From: BCD1 sp965230565 | Lineage (GTDB): Bacteria; Bacteroidota; Bacteroidia; Chitinophagales; Saprospiraceae | Assembly (NCBI GenBank): GCA_965230565.1 | Contig: CBDDLH010000001.1 | Span: 62,001-126,000, forward strand | Reading direction: 5' to 3' | Length of the DNA: 64,000 nucleotides | Shown: piece by piece, positions 41,241-51,491 of the stretch | Position numbering within the stretch: position 1 is the stretch's first letter | Layout: the number at the start of each line of letters is the position of its first letter | Program-made: the position numbers and the translations under genes | The notes under the pieces: generated by a model | What the model was told of the DNA's origin: nothing | Database searches by the model: none | Seen by the model: the letters and a program-made list of their open reading frames with translations, nothing else

Positions 41241-43628
41241 TTATTCCCCTTTTGGTTTAAAAACCAACCTCCGGGCATTTTTCTCAATATCCCCTCTGTT
41301 CATCTTTTGCTTCCGGTATTGCACATCAATGAACATTTTGGCTTGATCTTCATAATGATCACTCATGATATTACCGGACTGTCCGGTTGGATTGATGTTC
41401 TGAGAATTTTCGACATCTCCAAAATCCAGCAGGATTCTCAAGGCCGGCCCGCTCTTCACTTCATAACGATCATCTGCAGAAAGTTTATGTTCAATCTTAT
41501 TGGGCGTCCCATTACCTCCGGAAGAAGGAAAAGGTCCTACATTAAATATTTTATCAAAAGGCTTTTTCTGCCCAATCGGATGGACATGGGTAACCAGGTT
41601 GACATCCTTCCAACGCCATTTACTGATATCCTCGCCAAGTCCGCTGTAAAGGTTTTCGCATGTTTTTTTGAAAGCCCGCACAAAGATCTCATGTTGTGGC
41701 TCTTTGTAGTTTTCCGTGGAAATATCATCCCACCAGGGAGAATCGGGATTATTGATGAAATTCGGCACACTATTGCGGTAGGAATAGGACATCAAAACCT
41801 CTTCGAATGACTCCTCACTAAGTTCATCTCCAAAACATTGCTCCGTCATAAAATAGAGGAACTTATTGTAAACAATAGCAGCTTTGCTGTCCTCTCCATG
41901 TTCCCCGGTCCAGCCATCCAGCAAATTCAACAGCACGGATTCTTTTTCAGATAACTTCACTCCTTTTAAAACAGAAAAGATCTTCCTTGCATTAGCTTCA
42001 TGAATGGCTGAGGTGTTATCTGCATGTACCGATTTCAGATCCTCCAATGTCCAGTCATTCCTGGATTCCAGCAAACTGACAATACGATCATATCGTCCAT
42101 TGGGCAAATAATATCCAGGATATTGCTGTCCGTTCACAGGATCAGGTTCATTATTGGACGAAACCAGGATGCCGGATTCGGGATTTTCACTTTGTGGATT
42201 TTCTGAAAAATCATAATAGCCCAATAACTCATCCTCGCCACTTGCTCCGTCCAAAAAACGCGAAGGATTCACGTGAGCCGGTCTTTTGGGCATCTTTCCG
42301 GAAGCCCACCATGCAATGTTTCCGTCTTTATCACCATAAAGCACATTGAGTCCCAAAATATCATTGGTTGCCGCAGCCTGTCTTGCCTGATCGATATTTT
42401 TGGCATGAGCCATATCATAAAAGGCCTTTACAGAATTGTTAGGCAATTCAAATAGGGACCACCAAAAACTAACCGGCTCTTCTCCAAGGCCTGGCAAGAC
42501 TTCATTCACAATCGGACCATGCCTGGTCTTTTTAACTTCAAGATTCACATCGTCACTGTCTTTGACTTTGATGGTTTTGTTAATTTTTTCAACTGCCTGC
42601 CAATGGTCATTCTCCCATACTTCATCCGGGTTATCCGGATTCGCTTTTTCTTTATAAAGGTCACAGATATCCACCGGAAAAATGGTCATACCCCAGGAGA
42701 CATCGCGGCTATGACCGATGGCAGCAAAGGGTACTCCTGCCAAATAACTGCCATAAAACTCAAACCCCGGATATGCCAAATGAGCCTCATACCATACAGA
42801 TGGTTGAGCAAAAGGAATATGTGTATCATTGGCCGTGATCGCTTTCCCGGATTTGGTACGGGAAGGAGCCAAAGCCCAGGCATTACTACCTTCCCAAATG
42901 GGTAGGAAAAGATCGGGGAAGGATTCCAGGTAAGAAAGTGCTTCTTTTGATACGGATACAGAATCTTCTGCAATTGGGTTTTCCTCAAAACCGGTATAGT
43001 TCATAAACCAGTCTTCGAGGTATTGGTCACCGTAAACCTGTTTGATTTCCTCAATGACCAGATCAATCTTGAATCCGTTAGTAAACGCCAGTGCCATATA
43101 AATGATGGTGGAATACATATCCTCTATGGCATAAGGTTCCTTTTTAATGCCCAGCAATCGATACTCAATCGGCATGGTGGCTGTGTTCATATAGTGATTG
43201 ATGCCATCGATGTAAGCAAAGGCCTCTTTTTGCATGGGTGTCTCCTTTTCGGAAAAAGCAAGAGCAGCCATTCGCTTAGCCTCATCTCTCAATCCGAGGG
43301 TAAGGAAATATTTGTCGGTATCAATCAGATCCGGGCCGAGCAATTCCGACAATCTTCCTGAAATTAGCCTGCGGATAAGCTCCATCTGGAAAAGCCTCTC
43401 CTGAGCATGAACATACCCAAGGGCAAAATAGGCATCTTCGGCATTGCCTGCATATATGTGAGGAATGCCATATTCGTCAAACAAAACTTCTGTATCGGCA
43501 CTAACTCCGGAGACTTCGAGGGTGCCCTCATATTGAGGAGCTTGCTTGTCGAGGTAAATAAAAAATAAAGTGACTGCCAATCCGATGAGGACTAGAAGAG
43601 AAAGTAGTATACGTTTTAATATTTTCAT
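41241..43628 (-). CDS. penicillin acylase family (S45) amidase
   Basis: 795 residues. N-terminal membrane anchor ILLSLLVLIGLAVTLFFIYL; FDEYGIPHIYAGNAEDAYFALGYVHAQERLFQME is the conserved alpha subunit start (quoted here only as a guide: GIPHIYA, GYVHAQERL). The self-processing site is GSNAW, whose Ser becomes the N-terminal nucleophile of the beta subunit. By family it hydrolyses amide bonds such as acyl-homoserine lactones, beta-lactams or cyclic lipopeptides. It is periplasmic. It lies 37 bases upstream of the DUF2064 gene in the same direction, so cotranscription is likely. Confidence 0.9.
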   Translation of the reverse strand: MKILKRILLSLLVLIGLAVTLFFIYLDKQAPQYEGTLEVSGVSADTEVLFDEYGIPHIYAGNAEDAYFALGYVHAQERLFQMELIRRLISGRLSELLGPDLIDTDKYFLTLGLRDEAKRMAALAFSEKETPMQKEAFAYIDGINHYMNTATMPIEYRLLGIKKEPYAIEDMYSTIIYMALAFTNGFKIDLVIEEIKQVYGDQYLEDWFMNYTGFEENPIAEDSVSVSKEALSYLESFPDLFLPIWEGSNAWALAPSRTKSGKAITANDTHIPFAQPSVWYEAHLAYPGFEFYGSYLAGVPFAAIGHSRDVSWGMTIFPVDICDLYKEKANPDNPDEVWENDHWQAVEKINKTIKVKDSDDVNLEVKKTRHGPIVNEVLPGLGEEPVSFWWSLFELPNNSVKAFYDMAHAKNIDQARQAAATNDILGLNVLYGDKDGNIAWWASGKMPKRPAHVNPSRFLDGASGEDELLGYYDFSENPQSENPESGILVSSNNEPDPVNGQQYPGYYLPNGRYDRIVSLLESRNDWTLEDLKSVHADNTSAIHEANARKIFSVLKGVKLSEKESVLLNLLDGWTGEHGEDSKAAIVYNKFLYFMTEQCFGDELSEESFEEVLMSYSYRNSVPNFINNPDSPWWDDISTENYKEPQHEIFVRAFKKTCENLYSGLGEDISKWRWKDVNLVTHVHPIGQKKPFDKIFNVGPFPSSGGNGTPNKIEHKLSADDRYEVKSGPALRILLDFGDVENSQNINPTGQSGNIMSDHYEDQAKMFIDVQYRKQKMNRGDIEKNARRLVFKPKGE

Positions 43629-43841
43629 TCAAAATCTTTTTTTAACCGCAATTGGAACGTAGTGTCATCCCGAACCTGTCTGCTGCCAGGCAGGCGAAAT
43701 TTCATATTGAGTGTACTCGTAGAGTCGGGAGGCGCAAAGAAGCGCTAAGTTCGCCAGGAATTTTTAATGAAACAAAGTGAAACGACATGAAACTATGTCA
43801 AACATCGAACAACGCGAGCCTTCAAACAACATCAAACTCCC
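43629..43841. other. intergenic gap with degenerate repeats
   Basis: Contains TGTCTGCTGCCAGGCAGGCG, GGCGCAAAGAAGCGC and GAAACAAAGTGAAACGACATGAAAC, typical low-complexity Bacteroidota intergenic repeats. No gene and no clear terminator. Confidence 0.35.
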
Positions 43842-46380
43842 CTAATCTTCAACTCTCGGCAATTCTACGAAAAAAGTAGTGCCTTTCCCAACTTCCGTTT
43901 CAAACCAAATCCGGCCGTTGGCAGCTTCCACAATATTTTTGGACATGGCTAAACCAAGCCCCATGCCTGAATTTTTGGTTGTGAAACTGGGTTGAAATAC
44001 CCGGTCACGCTTATCTTCAGGAATACCTTCCCCGTTATCAATTATTTTCACTTTGGCCAACTCCTCAGTAGATTCAAGTATAATATAAATGTCGCCATTT
44101 CGATCTTCAGGAATAGCCTGAATGGCATTTTTGATCAGATTATTGAATACCCGCATAAGTTGTTCCCTGTCCGCGAAGACACTCACTTTTTCAGAGCACA
44201 AATCCAGGGTCACGATGACATCTTCGTCCGCTTCTTTTTGGAATAACTGATGAACGGAATCCAACAGATTATTCAATACAAAGGTAGCATTTTCGGCCTG
44301 GGGCATTTTGGCAAAATTGGAAAATTCGGAAGCTATCCTGCTCAAACCGTCAATCTGCTCGATGAGTGTTCTGGAAACTTTATCCATCATTGGTTTGGCC
44401 TGTTCCGGATCCGTGTCAAATACCCGCTTCAGATGTTGAAGATGCAGTTTCATCGGTGTCAAAGGATTTTTAATCTCGTGAGCCACCTGTTTGGCCATCT
44501 CACGCCACGCCCCTTCCCGCTCTGATTGTTTTAGCTTTCTGGCACTTTCTTCCAGTTGTCCGATCATATTGTTATAGGCATTAACCAACTGCCCGATCTC
44601 ATCATCACTATCCCATTGCAAAGGTTCATTGGCATTGAGATTGGTTCCTTTTAATTTTTCAACCATACGTACCAGCGGGTCCGCAATCCTGTTCGCAACC
44701 AATATTCCGATAGCTGCCGTGATCAGCAATAGGAAGACATAGACATTCAACAGGTTTTCCCAAAAACGATAAAGATCCTTTTCCTGGTTGGATGGGCCAT
44801 GAACTGCCGTCTCCTCCATGGGTTCCGAAGTCCTCATATTCATGGAATTCCGGAAAGAAATTGTGGTTACCAGCCCCATGGCAAAAAAGGAGCAAAGCAT
44901 CAACACAATGATGTACAATTGAACCTTATTTCTCAAAGATGGCCCCCAGAAAAGCGGAAACTCCTGGGTCATTGGCAATGCTTTGAGGTAATAATTCAGC
45001 ACAGAAAGGAAAATGACCACAAAGATGAACAAACTGAATATAAACGAAAACAAGGTCATAGGTCGATAAAGACCTCCGACTTCCCTACCGATGATGACCG
45101 TAACATTGTCAAGGGAACTATAGATCACATTGGCATTTGCTCCGCTCATCACTTCTTTCCAACCTCCTGCAGAAGGTATTTGGGTTCGTGTACTATCGCT
45201 TAACAATACTTCATCTCGCTGCCAGATAAACCGGTCATTTTTGTAAACCGCAAAATGGTAATTATCCAGCCCTTCCAGTCCTTTGAAATTTTCTCTTCCT
45301 GAAGAAGAAGGTTTCGCACAAAAGACCACCGTATTGAAGGCAGTAGTATCCCCCGGAATTGGAAAATATTTTTTGGTAATGTAGGTGTAATTATGCTCGT
45401 ACAATCCTGTACCAAAAATAGTATCTGCCGGCATTTCCTTCACCTTTGCTAAAATATCAAAACCAATTGCAGGATCCACACCTGCTACAAAGGAATGTCC
45501 AAATTTTTCATTCACCACAAAAATGTCATACTCATAAACCCTGGAAAAGTATTTATTCTGTCGGGCATATCCATCGATCCAACGTCGCAGTTTCTGTATT
45601 TCAAAAGTAAAGGGAACGGGAGCCTTAAAACAAAGTTGAAGACTATCATCCGCATAAATCTCCTCAAGTAATGGGGCAAGTTGTTCCTCTGCAGTAGAAT
45701 CCTGTAATACCGCTAACGATTTGGCTAATTCCAATCGATTTTCCCGGTCCTTATCGAGGTTGTACTTATAGAAAACAAAGGCCATGAATATGGAAATGAT
45801 GAACAACCAGGACATCAGCCAGGTAAGACTGGTCGTCCTGCTATCGATATACAAGTCAAAAAGCAGCAGATATATAAATGCAATCAGTACCATTTGATAG
45901 GCTGGAAACCCAAGATTAAAAAAAGGTACTATGAAAAAACTCACTGCCAGAACAGCAATGAGGGTAATCAACCTTGCATTCCGTGCCAGTCCTGTCCGGA
46001 ATACATCGAGCATCATCCGGTGAGAAAAAATAAAAAAGGCGATGGTCGTCAGCAGAGCACTGAAAGATGTGGAGGTAAGCTGATTTATCAAAATACAATA
46101 TATTTTCAAAATCAAGCACTACCCTGGACTCAACAACCAGCCATTTCAATTGGCGGGTAAGAAAAAATAAGCCGAGTACAATGCCCAAATAAATGCCGCC
46201 GGCAGAGATCATCCGAAAAGTCTGGCGGGCATTTTCAGGGATTTTGTACTGAAACCTGCGGTGAAAAACGACACTTATCCACAAGAGGAACAAACTATTA
46301 TTCAGCGCACTGGGATACCGGTAACACAGCGTGATAAATAAAACGGCGATCGCCAATGTCAGCCAATAACGTTTAAACAT
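43842..46380 (-). CDS. sensor histidine kinase, interrupted by one frameshift
   Basis: One gene split over two frames. The first part (from Met 46380, MFKRYWLTLAIAVLFIT) has at least two membrane segments and ends coherently at VVLDFENILY; the second begins at INQLTSTSFSALLTTIAF. Removing one T from the minus-strand T4 run (plus 46090-46093) would join them, giving about 845 residues. Later parts: more membrane helices, a large periplasmic domain, a membrane pair, HAMP (NRIADPLVRMVEKL), HisKA (VAHEIKNPLTPMKLHLQHL) and ATPase (NLIKNAIQAIPE, GMGLGLAMSKNIV). No receiver domain, no regulator beside it. Similar to NtrY-type kinases. Confidence 0.85.
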
Positions 46381-46595
46381 ATTCCTCGTTTTACGCAAAG
46401 CCACGGCTTTGGTTGCCCGTAAATTTAATTTGTTATCTGTAAAATCAAGCCCATTGACGATAAAATCTGGGTTAAAGGCAAAAATATCGGCCGGAAAACA
46501 AAACCTGCTTCCATTTTGTTAAATCACCTGTGTAATTAGGAATTCTTTGGCAAAGCACCTAATTTTCAAAATACTTATCAAAAAACACCCGCTTC
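46381..46595. other. intergenic gap between divergent genes
   Basis: 215 bases with no gene. TTTTGTTAAATCACC near 46515 and AT-rich stretch near 46560-46580 may hold the lipoprotein promoter; not fixed. Confidence 0.3.
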
Positions 46596-47141
46596 ATGAC
46601 ATACAAATACCCATTGATACTCCTATTATTCCTGCTATCTTCCTGTAGTCAGGAAAAAGAAATCCTGGTGTTTGGCACTTCAGATCCGCTCGATCATGTA
46701 ATTGGCCTGTATACCTTTAATCTGACCGTAAATTACGGCACAATACAGCCTAACATCAGTAATTATCTGCCTCCAAAGAAATTCACCACCGAAATCCTGA
46801 GGTCTGAAAACAATAGGGAAATTTCTATTCTGAACATTCATGACACCGGAACCTGCGTTTATGCTACCATCACCGGAAACACTATTGACATTCCCTTACA
46901 GGATCTCAATCTGATAGAAGAGGTTTTTGGTTTTAGCATCATTCCCGATTATCCTGAAAAAACAGTTCACATCAAAGGAAGCGGTTCGCTTATCGAGATA
47001 CCAAGAACAGACTCAGAAGCCATCCAATGGAAAATGGAGATCGAATACCAACTGACTCATGACGGCGTTCCGCTATGGAATATTTCCGGGCATTCGGAAC
47101 GGGAGCCGATATCGGGAGATTTGGAGTTTACTTGTAAGTAG
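46596..47141 (+). CDS. hypothetical lipoprotein
   Basis: 181 residues. Signal LILLLFLLSSCSQE with the lipobox Cys at residue 17. The mature part is beta-rich (VIGLYTFNLTVNYGTI, ITGNTIDIPLQDL, VHIKGSGSLIEI, MEIEYQLTHDGVPLWNISG). It resembles many small lipoproteins of Bacteroidota with a single beta sandwich or lipocalin-like fold. No conserved active site is visible. It is alone, divergent from the sensor kinase gene. Confidence 0.7.
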   Translation: MTYKYPLILLLFLLSSCSQEKEILVFGTSDPLDHVIGLYTFNLTVNYGTIQPNISNYLPPKKFTTEILRSENNREISILNIHDTGTCVYATITGNTIDIPLQDLNLIEEVFGFSIIPDYPEKTVHIKGSGSLIEIPRTDSEAIQWKMEIEYQLTHDGVPLWNISGHSEREPISGDLEFTCK

Positions 47142-47511
47142 GGTTTTGAAAAAAGTGGTAAAAGCCTCCAAAAAAACTTTTGAAGCTTAACCGCCAAGTT
47201 TGCCAGGAAGGCCCAATTAGCGCCAAGTATTTTCTAAAAAATGAGATAATTTTTAGCCGGTAAGAAAGAGGACAAAATTAGTTTTGATCAAAATACTTTA
47301 TTCAATCAAGAAGGCGCTGAGAGCTGTTACGCAAAGTTTCGCGGAGAAGCGCAGAGTTTCCTTTAGAAAAACAAACAAAACTGCGGCCCTCCCGACATTT
47401 TATGTACGGGATGGATCATCTGCGGTATAACCCTATCGTTTTACCTCAAGAAAACATCTGATTTAAAGTAGTTCTGTCCATGTACTTAATGTTTTTGAAG
47501 GCCCTAAACTT
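47142..47511. other. intergenic gap with degenerate GCCAAG/GCGAAG repeats
   Basis: 370 bases. Around 47185-47230 AACCGCCAAGTTTGCCAGG and AGCGCCAAG, and around 47310-47360 GGCGCTGAGAG, ACGCAAAGTTTCGCGGAG and GCGCAGAG, form two patches of the same short-period repeat. No gene seen. Confidence 0.4.
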
Positions 47512-48687
47512 CTACTCTAAAATTTTACACTCTACCCTCCGGTTGATCTGGCGCCCTGCTGCTGTGTCATTGGTGGTTTTGGGTGAATTTTCTCCGTAAC
47601 CTTTGAAGGTTACCTGATCAGGCGAGACTCCGTTAGCTACCAGATATTCTGAAACGGCTTTGGCTCTGCTTTCTGACAGCAACTGGTTGGCCTCCTGCGT
47701 GCCAATACTGTCTGTGTGCCCACCAATTTCTACTTTTTTTGAAGCATTTTTCAACAACCAACTGACCAACTGATCCAATTCATGACGGGCATCCGGTAAT
47801 AACTCCGCTTTTCCGTTTTCAAACTCAACATTTTCAAATGTATATTGGTTAGTCGAGGCTAAAGAAGCTTCAAGATCCTGCCCCGCTACTACCAACCGAA
47901 TATCATCGATACAATAATATGCAATGCGTTTGGCGATACTGAAAAAATTGCCGTTAGGGTTCTGCTTAACAAATTTCTCCTCGAAATCATTTGGATGAAT
48001 ATCTGTTCTGAAATCAGTGAAAAAATTTCCGATCAGGATATACTCATAACTTCCTTTAGCGACAAAAGTGGTCTTCAGTTGTACCCACTCACCCTGAGGA
48101 GAGGTTATGATATCTTCAAAAACCAATTGAGGGCGCAAACCAAATTGTTTAATGGATTGCCGGATATTTTCATTTTCGCCATAGGCCAATTTCACAAAAG
48201 CCACCCCAAGGTTATTACAAGCTACCGGGTAAACGTTTGCATTTCTGTTATAAACCGACTGAAGGTGATTGACAGCAACCAAATTATCCTTTTGTATCCA
48301 CAAACTAAACTCATAGGTTTCCCCCGCTTGCAGAGGTTCTGTTAATTTCCCCTGGATAATCTCATGATAATCCGTAGGGTAACCGGTATCCTCCGCCGGG
48401 TGATACAAGATCAGCCCAACCATGCCCTGTCCACTTTTTGGTCTTGGATAAATGCAATCTTCCCCTGAATCCGGATAGGTGATTATATCCGGAGTCAATC
48501 CCCTGAAAGTATTCCAATCATTAGCATAAGCGTTAAAATCTTCAGGATATTTGGTATAAGCACAAGGCTTTACTTCAGCAGTTGAAGCAGTTTCTTCAAA
48601 GCCGGGATTTTGTACGAGATTCTGAGCGTTGGCGTTATAAAAAAGGAAAAGTAATAAAAACGGAAGGGTCATTTTGAAGTTAGTCAT
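47512..48687 (-). CDS. secreted OmpA-family protein with jelly-roll N-domain
   Basis: The frame reaches 48735; the Met at 48687 (MTNFKMTLPFLLLFLF) gives a good signal peptide, or the Met five codons later. 391 residues. Residues 20-250 form a lectin-like domain (NLVQNPGFEE, YEFSLWIQKDN) like that at 38594. Residues 275-391 are an OmpA peptidoglycan-binding domain (ELDQLVSWLLKNASKKVEIGGHTDS, NQLLSESRAKAVSEYL, RQINRRVECKI). A protein that holds a carbohydrate-binding domain to peptidoglycan; common in Bacteroidota next to T9SS genes. Confidence 0.88.
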   Translation of the reverse strand: MTNFKMTLPFLLLFLFYNANAQNLVQNPGFEETASTAEVKPCAYTKYPEDFNAYANDWNTFRGLTPDIITYPDSGEDCIYPRPKSGQGMVGLILYHPAEDTGYPTDYHEIIQGKLTEPLQAGETYEFSLWIQKDNLVAVNHLQSVYNRNANVYPVACNNLGVAFVKLAYGENENIRQSIKQFGLRPQLVFEDIITSPQGEWVQLKTTFVAKGSYEYILIGNFFTDFRTDIHPNDFEEKFVKQNPNGNFFSIAKRIAYYCIDDIRLVVAGQDLEASLASTNQYTFENVEFENGKAELLPDARHELDQLVSWLLKNASKKVEIGGHTDSIGTQEANQLLSESRAKAVSEYLVANGVSPDQVTFKGYGENSPKTTNDTAAGRQINRRVECKILE

Positions 48688-48767
48688 AACATCTGGGTGT
48701 TTCCTTAATAATGATCTAAATCCAAAAAGTAACAAAACGCTCCCGCGGGCAATTTGCTACAGACCAA

Positions 48768-50153
48768 TTATTTGGGTTTCTCCAAGGGAATTATCCAGTC
48801 TGCATGTTTAAAATAGTGCCATGGCTCTGCTGCCAGGTCAACCTCTTTGTCCACATACCTGAAGTAGTTGCTGCCATTAAGTTGACAAAAAATGTCAGCA
48901 TATACTTCTGGTTCCCAACCTTTCGCCGTGTATTCTTTTTTGAGAAACTGAGCAAACTCCCAGATCATATCCGGGTGAGTGTAGATATTTCGATTTTGTC
49001 TTTTGGTAAGATAATCTCTGGGTTTTACCTCTTCGGTTTCCCCGGTACGGGCATCCACTACATTAAAGGTTCCATGCCCTCGTTTGGCACGCAACATCAT
49101 GCGCCAGGCGTAGCGGTGCCCCTCCTCTGTCCAGGCAACATTTCCCGGAAATAAATGGTGTCTTAACGGCAAGGTTACATGTATCAGGATAATTACCATC
49201 AAAGCCCCGGAAATCCATGGCTTCGACTTTGCACTTCCCTGCCAAAGTCCAGCGTTTTGTACGGTACCATGCACTTTAAATTTATTGATGATGACTTTGG
49301 TAACGAACCGTGAAATTCCGGTTGTACTACTCTTGAATTTCTGTAAAATCTTTATCGGAAAATCAGGCGGAAAAAACAAGGCCGTCAAGGCCACAGAAAG
49401 CCAGGGAAAAATCCCGATATTAAAAACCAACAGGTTGGAGAAATGAAAAAAGACTACCGCAGCAAAGGCATATTTCCGGGTCTTTTTTCCAAGCATAAAA
49501 AAGGCAGCTGTCAAATCAAGTAACAATCCGCCATAGGCCATGAACCAGGCAACAGGCTCCTTGGATATCAACGGACCGATCAGCCAATAATCTTTTTTGT
49601 AACCAAGCCATAACTTTAGCGGCATAGCCTGCAACCAGTCCGGGTTTATTTTGGCAATCCCGCCAAAGAAATAGACCACTCCCATGAAAAAGGGTAAAAC
49701 AGCCAGGCTCCAAAAAGGGATTTCGCGGGTGCGGATACCCGGATTTTTTTGGGCATCCAGGCTGAACCACCTGTTGGCCGGCAGAAAAAACATCACAAAT
49801 GACAACCAACAGAACAGGTATCCATGGTTGAGATATTGAGTTTTTTCCAGCAAAAATAGCCAGGTAAAACCAATGGCAAAAAACAAGGTACTGATGCGAT
49901 ACCATTTTCCGAGGAAGATCAGAACCGCCGCTAACAGCAAACTGATAAAAAACAAAGACATCCACGGTTCCGGCAACGGATCGAGCCATTCAAAACCGAA
50001 ATAATGGAAATGAAAACCATCTGCATTAAACACATCTTTATACAAATGATAATACCCAAAAACACCCACGACATCCGCAAAGGCCAGTATGCCGAAGACC
50101 AATCTGAAAAAGACGAGAGAAGCTATTGGGACGGGGCGGAATAAAAAATTCAT
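48768..50153 (-). CDS. HTTM-domain membrane protein (vitamin K-dependent carboxylase-like)
   Basis: 461 residues with about 8-9 membrane segments in the first 330. GYYHLYKDVFNADGFHF, WLFLLEKTQYLNHGYL and YFFGGIAKINPDWL are HTTM/VKGC-family signatures, so it resembles gamma-glutamyl carboxylases (Lys in the EKTQ region is the catalytic-base region in animals). The C-terminus is a soluble domain with ARTGETEEVKPRDYL and YRVSGD-less tail. Whether it carboxylates protein glutamates in bacteria is unproven. It starts 41 bases after the DUF1648 gene in the same direction. Confidence 0.85.
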   Translation of the reverse strand: MNFLFRPVPIASLVFFRLVFGILAFADVVGVFGYYHLYKDVFNADGFHFHYFGFEWLDPLPEPWMSLFFISLLLAAVLIFLGKWYRISTLFFAIGFTWLFLLEKTQYLNHGYLFCWLSFVMFFLPANRWFSLDAQKNPGIRTREIPFWSLAVLPFFMGVVYFFGGIAKINPDWLQAMPLKLWLGYKKDYWLIGPLISKEPVAWFMAYGGLLLDLTAAFFMLGKKTRKYAFAAVVFFHFSNLLVFNIGIFPWLSVALTALFFPPDFPIKILQKFKSSTTGISRFVTKVIINKFKVHGTVQNAGLWQGSAKSKPWISGALMVIILIHVTLPLRHHLFPGNVAWTEEGHRYAWRMMLRAKRGHGTFNVVDARTGETEEVKPRDYLTKRQNRNIYTHPDMIWEFAQFLKKEYTAKGWEPEVYADIFCQLNGSNYFRYVDKEVDLAAEPWHYFKHADWIIPLEKPK

Positions 50154-50194
50154 GGTATCAAAAATGCAATTGAAAAGGAATTACAACAACTGGT

Positions 50195-50692
50195 TCATTT
50201 AAACTTTCTTGCCAGAAAAATATACCCGGCAGTAATCACAAAGATCCCTAATATCAGTGCCCACAAGACCCACATATTAAGGGAACCCCGGTTGCCACCC
50301 GCTTCAGCAATAATCGCCCAGGTTATATAGGCCATCAAAAGCATTGTCCAAAGGTTGATGACTTTTAACATGATTCGGGAAATAGCGTATTGAAACTCCT
50401 TATTCTCCTCCGTAATTTTGACAGGATAATTGTAAGTATCCGGAGATGTTTTTGAAACGAAAAATAAAAGCAAGTAAGTTCCTAAGGCGATTCCGGGTCC
50501 CAAAAAAACGATTCCTCTTCCACCCCAGGCATCCGGTTCGCCCCTGGCATTAAAATGATGCGGAATAGTATCAGGAAGAGACCCGAATTTCATGGCAGCA
50601 TAAAGCCACATGGCGATCAAAAGGAACAAGGTAAACCATTCGATCATTCGTTCCTGTTCTACTAATGGGATTTGTGGTCCGGAGTTTTGCAT
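50195..50692 (-). CDS. DUF1648 membrane protein
   Basis: 165 residues with four membrane segments. SLPDTIPHHFNARGEPDAWG is the DUF1648 signature (as in SdpI-like immunity and morphogenesis-associated membrane proteins). The soluble loop NEENKEFQYAISR lies between helices 2 and 3. Function not known. It lies directly upstream of the HTTM gene and is likely cotranscribed with it. Confidence 0.82.
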   Translation of the reverse strand: MQNSGPQIPLVEQERMIEWFTLFLLIAMWLYAAMKFGSLPDTIPHHFNARGEPDAWGGRGIVFLGPGIALGTYLLLFFVSKTSPDTYNYPVKITEENKEFQYAISRIMLKVINLWTMLLMAYITWAIIAEAGGNRGSLNMWVLWALILGIFVITAGYIFLARKFK

Positions 50693-50834
50693 GCCGTTTT
50701 GACCATAAATTTAAACCTGCAAACCATTACTTGTCAAAAATTGAGTAAAAATTTTACCGAGACGGTAACCAAATGGTAAATACACGGATATAATCAGGAG
50801 AGCGAAAAATACTACATTCCAAAATCCAATTGAC

Positions 50835-50978
50835 ATGAAAAGAAGTTTCATAATACTCGTTTCCGCACTTTTTATTGCAGCATTTACCTTTAGTTACTGG
50901 TTTTCTGTTCAGCAAAATATCAACCAGGAACTGGAGGTTATCGAGCAAAAACTCAATAAGGTCAAGGTGATACCATAA
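50835..50978 (+). CDS. 47-residue single-helix membrane peptide
   Basis: Too short for usual gene calls. It starts ATG 50835 (MKRSFIILVSALFIAAFTFS), one membrane helix, then a short coiled coil (NINQELEVIEQKLNKVK) and ends VIP-stop at 50976-50978. Positive-inside charge and helix length look real, resembling FtsL-like or septum-associated mini-proteins in layout only. It lies between the DUF1648 gene (divergent) and the DinB gene. There is no clear ribosome binding site. Confidence 0.45.
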   Translation: MKRSFIILVSALFIAAFTFSYWFSVQQNINQELEVIEQKLNKVKVIP

Positions 50979-51032
50979 AATCTAAATCAAAAGGATTAAA
51001 TTTGGCCCGTTCAAACAACCAATCCTAAAAAA

Positions 51033-51491
51033 ATGCAGGAACATTTCACCAATCTTCGGGCCACCAGGAAAAACGTATCAATAGTCGTTGAGGGACTAAC
51101 ACTGGAACAACTCAACACCATTCCCGATGGCTTCAATAACAACATTGCCTGGAATATAGGCCACATTGTAGTTACCCAGCAATTGTTGGTCTATGCGCTT
51201 TCCGGAGCAAAAACCATTATCCCGTCGGAAACCATAGATTTATTCCGCAAAGGAACATCTCCCGAAGGTAAAGTCACACAGGAACAGATGGATGAGATCC
51301 TATCCTACATGGAGTCCACTATCGATCAGACTGAAAAAAATCTTGCTGCCGGCGTTTTCGGTGATTATAAAGAATATCCTACCAGTTACGGCATCACCCT
51401 CCACAACCTTGAAGAGGCCATTATTTTCAACAATATGCACGAAGCAATGCATCTTGGGTACATCATGGCCATGAGACGGGCTTTGGGCTAG
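51033..51491 (+). CDS. DinB-family protein
   Basis: 152 residues forming a four-helix bundle. NIAWNIGHIVVTQQ contains the first metal His, and HEAMHLGYI the other two, the DinB-like metal site (H-x(n)-HxxxH). The family includes thiol transferases and damage-inducible enzymes; the bacterial cofactor of this member (bacillithiol or other) is not known. Cytoplasmic. Its stop is 9 bases before a low-complexity repeat stretch. Confidence 0.88.
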   Translation: MQEHFTNLRATRKNVSIVVEGLTLEQLNTIPDGFNNNIAWNIGHIVVTQQLLVYALSGAKTIIPSETIDLFRKGTSPEGKVTQEQMDEILSYMESTIDQTEKNLAAGVFGDYKEYPTSYGITLHNLEEAIIFNNMHEAMHLGYIMAMRRALG

